Of a stretch of DNA of 35,195 nucleotides, positions 31,089 through 35,195 are shown piece after piece. The DNA is from an uncultured Clostridia bacterium (GTDB lineage: Bacteria > Bacillota > Clostridia > Oscillospirales > Ruminococcaceae), in NCBI GenBank assembly GCA_947625335.1, contig CANQNY010000011.1:1-35195 (forward strand). Reading direction: 5' to 3'. The position numbers and the translations under genes were made by a program. The notes beneath the pieces were generated by a model, which saw nothing but the letters and a program-made list of their open reading frames with translations, made no database searches and was not told the origin of the DNA. Numbering within the stretch: the stretch's first letter is position 1; every line of letters starts with the position of its first letter.

Positions 31089-31103
31089 TTTTTGACACAA
31101 AAA

Positions 31104-31136
31104 TCCCCCCGTTCAGGCGCGAACGGGGAGTTTTTT
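31104..31136. terminator. Bidirectional terminator between the toxin locus and the membrane-protein operon
   Basis: CCCCGTTC-AGGCGC-GAACGGGG is a perfect eight-pair stem, followed by AGTTTTTT on the plus strand and GGATTTTTG on the minus strand. It ends the minus-strand CDF/membrane-protein transcript and isolates the toxin promoter from it. Confidence 0.88.
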
Positions 31137-31140
31137 ATTC

Positions 31141-31878
31141 TTATTTCCACTTTCTCGAAAAGCTTGGAGCCTCGAGAGCGGGGTTTGAGGTCTTGGGCTT
31201 GCGGCGGCGGCGCACGGAAACATAGTCCGAGATGTCGAACGGCTTTTTCTCGGGGATATTCTTAAATTCCTCCCAGTAGTGCGATATCGACTTTTCCAGC
31301 CGCATGGTGTTTCCGAGGCGGTCCTTAACAGTCAATTCGTTTATTGTGCTGTACAAAGCAAAATTCAGCTCGAACGTGTCGAAAACTATCTTCCCCTCGT
31401 CGTCGATATGATACCCCAACCTGCTCGTTTCCAGAAAATACTCGCGAATTTCGCCCTTAAAGACAATGTTGTGCGGAGCGGTCTTCGGATCTCGCGAAAT
31501 GCTTTCAAGTTTCCCGAACGGGATATAATACAGCCTGCGAAGAATTATCTTCTCGCCGTACCGCGTAAATTCTCCAGCGTATTCGCTGTACACCATGCCT
31601 TGCGGGATTATGTCGAAAAACGTGTATTTTGCGTGTCGGCGGCGGTATTTATCGGCAATATACACCGAAACGAACGTGAATGCCATTCCGAAAAGAACGC
31701 TTGCCAAAATAACGATCATAAGCAGCTTTGAAAAATCGGAGCGGTAATTCAGCACAATATTGACCGTACAAAACGTACACAAAGCCAGAATAGGCATTAT
31801 GACGATTATGAGTATCTTTTTGAGACTGTCGAAATATTTGTCCGTGTCCGCGTGGAAATAGTATTTTTCGATATGCAA
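31141..31878 (-). CDS. Unknown two-helix membrane protein
   Basis: I do not recognise a family. The 245-residue protein has a short charged N-terminus and two adjacent membrane helices (about 22-45, ILIIVIMPILALCTFCTVNIVL; about 51-74, KLLMIVILASVLFGMAFTFVSVYIA). Next is a basic stop-transfer YRRRHAKY, then a soluble beta-rich domain (GEFTRYGEKIILRRLYYIPFGKLESI...) and a Lys/Arg-rich tail. The start is TTG at 31878 with GAGG upstream. It follows the CDF transporter gene by 33 bases and probably shares its transcript. The soluble part looks like a PH-like or YcxB-type domain, but that is only an impression. Confidence 0.7.
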   Translation of the reverse strand: MHIEKYYFHADTDKYFDSLKKILIIVIMPILALCTFCTVNIVLNYRSDFSKLLMIVILASVLFGMAFTFVSVYIADKYRRRHAKYTFFDIIPQGMVYSEYAGEFTRYGEKIILRRLYYIPFGKLESISRDPKTAPHNIVFKGEIREYFLETSRLGYHIDDEGKIVFDTFELNFALYSTINELTVKDRLGNTMRLEKSISHYWEEFKNIPEKKPFDISDYVSVRRRRKPKTSNPALEAPSFSRKWK

Positions 31879-31911
31879 TTTCTCGCCTCGCTTTCAACTT
31901 CCCGTTCAACA

Positions 31912-33102
31912 TCAATCGTCTTCCCGGTATTTCGGAATACTCGCATAACTGTCCTCAAAACTGATAATACAACGGCTTTGCGGATATTTAAGCCTTAAAA
32001 ATCTCGTTATCTCCTCGGATACCGCATTTTCGTCCAGACCGCTTTCGGGCGGCAAAACGCAGTCGAAAATCACCTTGTCCTCGCCCGCGCAATGAACTAC
32101 TCTCATATCGTGAACGGTTATCCGCTCGTCGATTTCGCGGACAATGCGGTAAAGCTCCTCGCGTATTTTGCCCGAATCGGAATCTGAAGATTCAATAGGG
32201 TCGGCGTGGATAAGCATATTAAGCCCCTCGCGGAGAAAATCGCGCTCTATAGTGTCGATTATCGTATGACAGCGCACAAGCGACATATCCGCAGGCACTT
32301 CGACATGCGCCGACGCAAACTGCCGCCCCGGACCGTAATCGTGTATCATAAGGTCGTGCGTTCCGAGAACGCCTTCGTAGGAGAGAATTTTCTCGCGGAT
32401 ACGCTCCGCCTGTTCGCTTGTGGGAGCTTTTCCCAAAAGCGGATCCATCGCGTCCTTTACAAGTCCCGCGCCGCTGTACAGAATAAACGCCGCCACCAAT
32501 GCTCCCATAATCCCGTCAAGCTGAATATTGCAAAAATGCGAAATTACAAGCGCGGTCAATACTGCGGCGGTGGAAATAACGTCGTTTCTGCTGTCTGCGG
32601 CGGCGGCAATAAGCGTTTCGGAGTGAATTTTTCTGCCGATTTTTCGGTTGAACAGCATAAGCATGATTTTCGCAAAAATCGAAAACGCCAGAACCAGCGC
32701 GGTGATAAGCCCGAAATTTACTTCCGATGGGGAAATTATCTTCACAATGCTGTCCCGCAGCAGCTCAAACCCGATAACCAGTATAAGCGCAGCGACAATA
32801 AACCCCGCAAGGTACTCGTACCGCCCGTGACCGTAGGGGTGTTCGGGGTCGGCGGTTTTTTCGGCAAGCTTGAATCCCAAAAGCCCTATAACTCCCGACG
32901 CGGCGTCGGAGAGGTTGTTTACCGCGTCCGCCGCCACCGACATACTCCCTGAAATTACCCCAACAACAAATTTCCCCGCGCACAGCAGGACATTAGTCAC
33001 AATGCCCGCCGCACCCGCCATTTTCCCGTAAGCGGAGCGCACCGAGGGGTCGTTTATGTTCTTGTGATCCTTTATAAACATTTTAGCCAAAAGCTCGGTC
33101 AT
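31912..33102 (-). CDS. Cation diffusion facilitator, manganese-type metal exporter
   Basis: A CDF-family proton/metal antiporter with six membrane helices and a long C-terminal cytoplasmic domain. Family blocks: GSMSVAADAVNNLSDAASG in TM2, HPYGHGRYEYLAGF after it, AAADSRNDVISTAAVL in TM5, DPLLGKAP before the cytoplasmic domain. The metal-site pairs are NxxxD in TM2 and DxxxD in TM5 rather than the HxxxD of zinc exporters. NxxxD/DxxxD is characteristic of manganese (MntE-type) CDFs, so Mn2+ export is the best guess. The start is moved from 33138 to the ATG at 33102, which has GGAGA 7 bases upstream. The C-terminal region is extended, with two ferredoxin-like parts (LVRCHTIIDTIERDF; HDMRVVHC). 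Confidence 0.9.
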   Translation of the reverse strand: MTELLAKMFIKDHKNINDPSVRSAYGKMAGAAGIVTNVLLCAGKFVVGVISGSMSVAADAVNNLSDAASGVIGLLGFKLAEKTADPEHPYGHGRYEYLAGFIVAALILVIGFELLRDSIVKIISPSEVNFGLITALVLAFSIFAKIMLMLFNRKIGRKIHSETLIAAAADSRNDVISTAAVLTALVISHFCNIQLDGIMGALVAAFILYSGAGLVKDAMDPLLGKAPTSEQAERIREKILSYEGVLGTHDLMIHDYGPGRQFASAHVEVPADMSLVRCHTIIDTIERDFLREGLNMLIHADPIESSDSDSGKIREELYRIVREIDERITVHDMRVVHCAGEDKVIFDCVLPPESGLDENAVSEEITRFLRLKYPQSRCIISFEDSYASIPKYREDD

Positions 33103-33161
33103 CGCAAAATCTCCAAAAATGTGCAAAATACGCCGCAAAAACGCTTAGCGGCTTATATTTA

Positions 33162-33191
33162 ATTATAACACCCCGCCTTGCGGTTAGTCAA
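33162..33191 (-). promoter_or_regulatory. Sigma-A promoter of the CDF operon
   Basis: On the minus strand TTGACT, 18 bases, TATAAT, about 60 bases before the ATG at 33102. The leader is too short for a yybP-ykoY manganese riboswitch. Confidence 0.78.
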
Positions 33192-33300
33192 GATAAACGC
33201 CTGAAATCGCGCCGCATTTTACGCGATTTTTGACAAAATGGGGGCAACTTACCGGAAATTAGAGGAAATGCTATCCTGCAAAAGAAAAAATCGACAGCTC

Positions 33301-33329
33301 TTGACAAAATTCTCACTTGATGATAAAAT
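33301..33329 (+). promoter_or_regulatory. Sigma-A promoter of the comEA-like gene
   Basis: TTGACA, exactly 17 bases, TAAAAT, followed by GAGGGGG and the ATG at 33347. The stretch 33192-33300 between the two divergent promoters shows nothing further. Confidence 0.85.
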
Positions 33330-33346
33330 TAAAGAGGGGGAATTTT

Positions 33347-33700
33347 ATGGACATACGATTGAGACTTAAAACCTACCTCTTGGCGTTTGCGAGAACGGCT
33401 CTCGGCGCGGTATTGGCACTTTGCGTGTTTTACAACCTTTTGCACGGCGAATTTGCAATTTCCGCAGCTAACGAAAGAAATTTTGTTGAACCACCCGCCG
33501 AATTCCCGCCGATAAACCTGAACACCGCCTCGGTAAGAGAACTTCAGAAAATAAGCGGCGTAGGCGAGAAAACCGCCGAAAACATCATTGCCTACCGCGA
33601 GGAAAACGGAGAATTCACCTCTGCGGAGGAACTCCTCAAAATCGCCGGCATAGGCGAGGCTACTCTCGAAAAAATACTCCCGCAAATTACCGTAGAATAA
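33347..33700 (+). CDS. ComEA-like membrane-anchored helix-hairpin-helix protein
   Basis: A 117-residue protein with one N-terminal membrane helix (LAFARTALGAVLALCVFYNLL), a short linker, and a C-terminal HhH DNA-binding domain: INLNTASVRELQKISGVGEKTAENIIAYREENGEFTS, then a second half AGIGEATLEKILP. This is the layout of ComEA, the extracellular DNA receptor of competence, though the linker is short compared with Bacillus ComEA (~200 residues). The start is the ATG at 33347, next to GAGGGGG, not the track start at 33317. No comEC is adjacent. The retractable pilus encoded in the same window makes a DNA-uptake role plausible, but isolated HhH proteins of this type also occur in non-competent species. 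Confidence 0.82.
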   Translation: MDIRLRLKTYLLAFARTALGAVLALCVFYNLLHGEFAISAANERNFVEPPAEFPPINLNTASVRELQKISGVGEKTAENIIAYREENGEFTSAEELLKIAGIGEATLEKILPQITVE

Positions 33701-33736
33701 ACCCCGCAGTCGGAAAACACGGCTTGCGGGGTTTTG
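33699..33736. terminator. Bidirectional terminator between comEA-like gene and ricT
   Basis: AAACCCCGCA ... TGCGGGGTTT is a perfect ten-pair stem with a 16-base loop, followed by TGTG on the plus strand and preceded by an A-rich arm that gives a short T tract on the other. It lies between two converging genes. Confidence 0.8.
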
Positions 33737-33745
33737 TGTTCGGGT

Positions 33746-34783
33746 TTAATTCTCCTCCAGCTTTTTCAGAGCCTTTATCTCGTCGCGGTTTACCTGTATC
33801 TTGCCGTCCTTTATAACGCGCACTTCCGCTTTGTCAATGGAAATCGGAACATCGGGCTTTTTATCCAGCTTTACCTTCAAAATTCCCGTCAGAAGATTAG
33901 CCTCCTCCACAACTCCGCGACCCTCGGGCGTTTCGACATACGCGCCGACTTTCGGCGTAGTCCGCAGGAAGTCCTCGTAGCAGTTCTGCTCATATTTAAG
34001 GCAGCACATAAGTCTTCCGCAAGTGCCCGAAATTTTTGTGGGATTAAGCGACAGCGACTGTTCCTTTGCCATTTTAATGGAAACAGGCTGGAACTCTCCC
34101 AAAAAGCTTGCACAGCAAAACGGTCTGCCGCAAATGCCCAGTCCCCCAAGCATTTTCGCCTCGTCGCGAACGCCTATCTGGCGCAGTTCTATCCTCGTGC
34201 GGTAAATGGATGCTAAGTCCTTTACAAGCTCTCTGAAATCCACTCTCCCGTCCGACGTGAAATAAAACAGAATTTTGCTGCCGTCAAACGTGCAGTCTAC
34301 GTCGATGGGTTTCATATCCAGCTTATGCGCGGCGATTTTTTCGGAGAACGTCTGCATTATCTCGCGTTCCTTTGCAACGTTCTGTTCAAGCTGTTTAATA
34401 TCCTTACCGTCGGCTTTGCGGATAATCTTTTTCAAGGGAGATACAAGTGAGCTTTCGGGAATATCTCTGTTCGGGAGAACAATTTCCCCGCACTCGACCC
34501 CGCGCGCAGTCTCCACGATAGCCTTTTCGCCGCGCTTGAAGGAAACGCCGTTCGGCGAGAAATAATAGACCTTTCCAACATCCTTGAACCGCACGCCGAT
34601 TATCTCCACGGGCGCGGAATTGTCCGTTTTTTCAAGCGGAGCGGTCTCCTCGCCTTGATTTCGACGAAAATCGTTTTTTCGGGTTTTGTCGGAATTTAAA
34701 TTTTTCGCCGCGTTTTCGGCGGAATTATCGCCGTTTGGTTTCTTCGGGGCGATTTTTTCCGTAAAGTATTCGTTGTTTTCCAT
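33746..34783 (-). CDS. ricT: PSP1 domain protein RicT (YaaT)
   Basis: RicT is part of the Fe-S-containing RicA-RicF-RicT (Y-) complex that, in Bacillus subtilis, specifies RNase Y cleavages and affects sporulation, competence and biofilm. The PSP1 core is clear: VEIIGVRFKDVGKVYYF, ARGVECGEIVLPNRDI, VDFRELVKDLASIYRTRIELRQIGVRDEAKMLGG. The cysteine motifs are GICGRPFCCASFL and CGRLMCCLKYEQ. The ~55-residue Asn/Lys-rich N-terminal extension is not typical and looks disordered. It follows holB by 15 bases, the same order as in Bacillus. Confidence 0.93.
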   Translation of the reverse strand: MENNEYFTEKIAPKKPNGDNSAENAAKNLNSDKTRKNDFRRNQGEETAPLEKTDNSAPVEIIGVRFKDVGKVYYFSPNGVSFKRGEKAIVETARGVECGEIVLPNRDIPESSLVSPLKKIIRKADGKDIKQLEQNVAKEREIMQTFSEKIAAHKLDMKPIDVDCTFDGSKILFYFTSDGRVDFRELVKDLASIYRTRIELRQIGVRDEAKMLGGLGICGRPFCCASFLGEFQPVSIKMAKEQSLSLNPTKISGTCGRLMCCLKYEQNCYEDFLRTTPKVGAYVETPEGRGVVEEANLLTGILKVKLDKKPDVPISIDKAEVRVIKDGKIQVNRDEIKALKKLEEN

Positions 34784-34798
34784 CGTTCTGCTCCTGAA

Positions 34799-35195
34799 TT
34801 ACATTATCTTAGAAGTGAAATACGCCGCGGTAAGCGAGGTGCTGATATTAAATATCTCGTTTTCCTCGACCTCGAACAGGGCGTTTAACATATTCACTAT
34901 TTCCTCTTGTGAAAAAGCTGCGGCAATCGCTTTTGCCTCCTCTTTTCCGAAAAATTCCGCGGGCTCGCCAACCTTTACGGCAAGCGCGTCGCGGATAATA
35001 TTCGCGAGATAACCCATAACCTCCGCCAAATCGGAATAACCTCTCTGCGAGGACAACGCCGCAGCTGCCGAAAATCCGTCGCGCCGCCCGATAGCGGCAG
35101 CCGCCGTTTGAGCGGTTTAAAAAGCGCGAGTTCGTCGGTTTTTTTATCGTCGTCAGTATCCTGTTCGGCAGCCTTAAGGCATTTTTCAATATTCC
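34799..35195 (-). CDS. holB: DNA polymerase III delta' subunit, C-terminal part, apparently frameshifted
   Basis: HolB is the delta' clamp-loader subunit. The 34799-35056 ORF is the end of a longer frame reading AAAAIGRRDGFSAAAALSSQ and RGYSDLAEVMGYLANIIRDALAVK, typical of the HolB C-terminal domain. That frame meets TAA at 35117-35119. Upstream, the credible coding frame is a different one, reading NIEKCLKAAEQDTDDDKKTDEL from the window edge. A single-base indel between about 35060 and 35116 would join them. Because HolB is normally essential, a base error is more likely than a real break. The adjacent ricT supports the identification. The AAA+ part lies outside the window. Confidence 0.72.

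Noticed and set aside
30918-31100. 60-residue version of the toxin ORF in the ORF track
   Set aside because: Its start lies upstream of the predicted transcription start and has no ribosome site. The TTG at 31010 has GGGAGG 8 bases upstream and yields an Fst-sized peptide.
30833-31136. A ~300 nt antisense RNA running through the whole toxin gene to the 31104-31136 terminator
   Set aside because: Possible as read-through, because the first hairpin has a broken T tract on the plus strand, but the short form fits the direct-repeat architecture better.
34848-35189. 113-residue minus-strand ORF at the window end
   Set aside because: Out-of-frame reading of holB; Arg/Gly-rich translation with no family pattern, while the other two frames carry HolB-like segments.

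Overview
The window looks like chromosome from a motile, type IV-piliated Gram-positive of the class Clostridia, probably an Oscillospirales/Ruminococcaceae-type gut bacterium; the family assignment is inference. The evidence is the Bacillus/Clostridium-style flagellar gene order (flgM-flgN-flgK-flgL-DUF6470-fliW-csrA-fliD-fliS), strong AGGAGG ribosome sites, several sigma-A promoters with 17-base spacers, a Gram-positive sigma-D promoter, the holB-ricT pair and the rpsF-ssb-rpsR operon. No tRNA, rRNA, CRISPR array or complete insertion sequence was seen.

Layout. 1-2056: the 3' end of thiE, a methyltransferase gene broken by a one-base frameshift, and a PflX-type radical SAM gene. 2075-10879 (minus strand): a late flagellar operon of ten genes, driven by a textbook sigma-D promoter and closed by a hairpin terminator. 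It supplies anti-sigma factor, export chaperones, hook-filament junction proteins, the FliW/CsrA switch and the filament cap. The flagellin gene often found beside csrA is absent. 10960-11220: a gene-free stretch with REP-like hairpins. 11224-26688: a large type IV pilus locus. On the minus strand are pilB, pilT and three pilin genes, the major pilin having its own promoter and a leader of about 280 nt; a second minus-strand operon runs pilC, a pilM-pilN fusion, pilO, a PilX-like tip protein and two minor pilins. The prepilin peptidase gene lies between them on the plus strand. Together these make an extension/retraction machine: PilB and PilT motors, PilC platform, PilMN/PilO alignment complex, PilD processing, one abundant pilin and a minor-pilin tip set.

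26848-30787 (plus strand): glycogen phosphorylase, a short inverted-repeat element, then rpsF-ssb-rpsR with a hairpin leader and terminator. 30798-31136: a compact locus read here as a chromosomal Fst/par-like type I toxin-antitoxin module. It has a 30-residue hydrophobic peptide gene and a convergent small RNA that share one terminator. Direct repeats make the small RNA complementary to the toxin's ribosome site, start codon and first codons. This is the most striking find. 31141-33191 (minus): an unknown two-helix membrane protein and a CDF metal exporter with manganese-type metal-site residues. 33301-33736: a ComEA-like helix-hairpin-helix protein. 33746-35195 (minus): ricT and the 3' part of holB, which appears frameshifted.

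Two independent apparent frameshifts, one of them in a normally essential gene (holB), suggest checking for sequence errors before calling pseudogenes.
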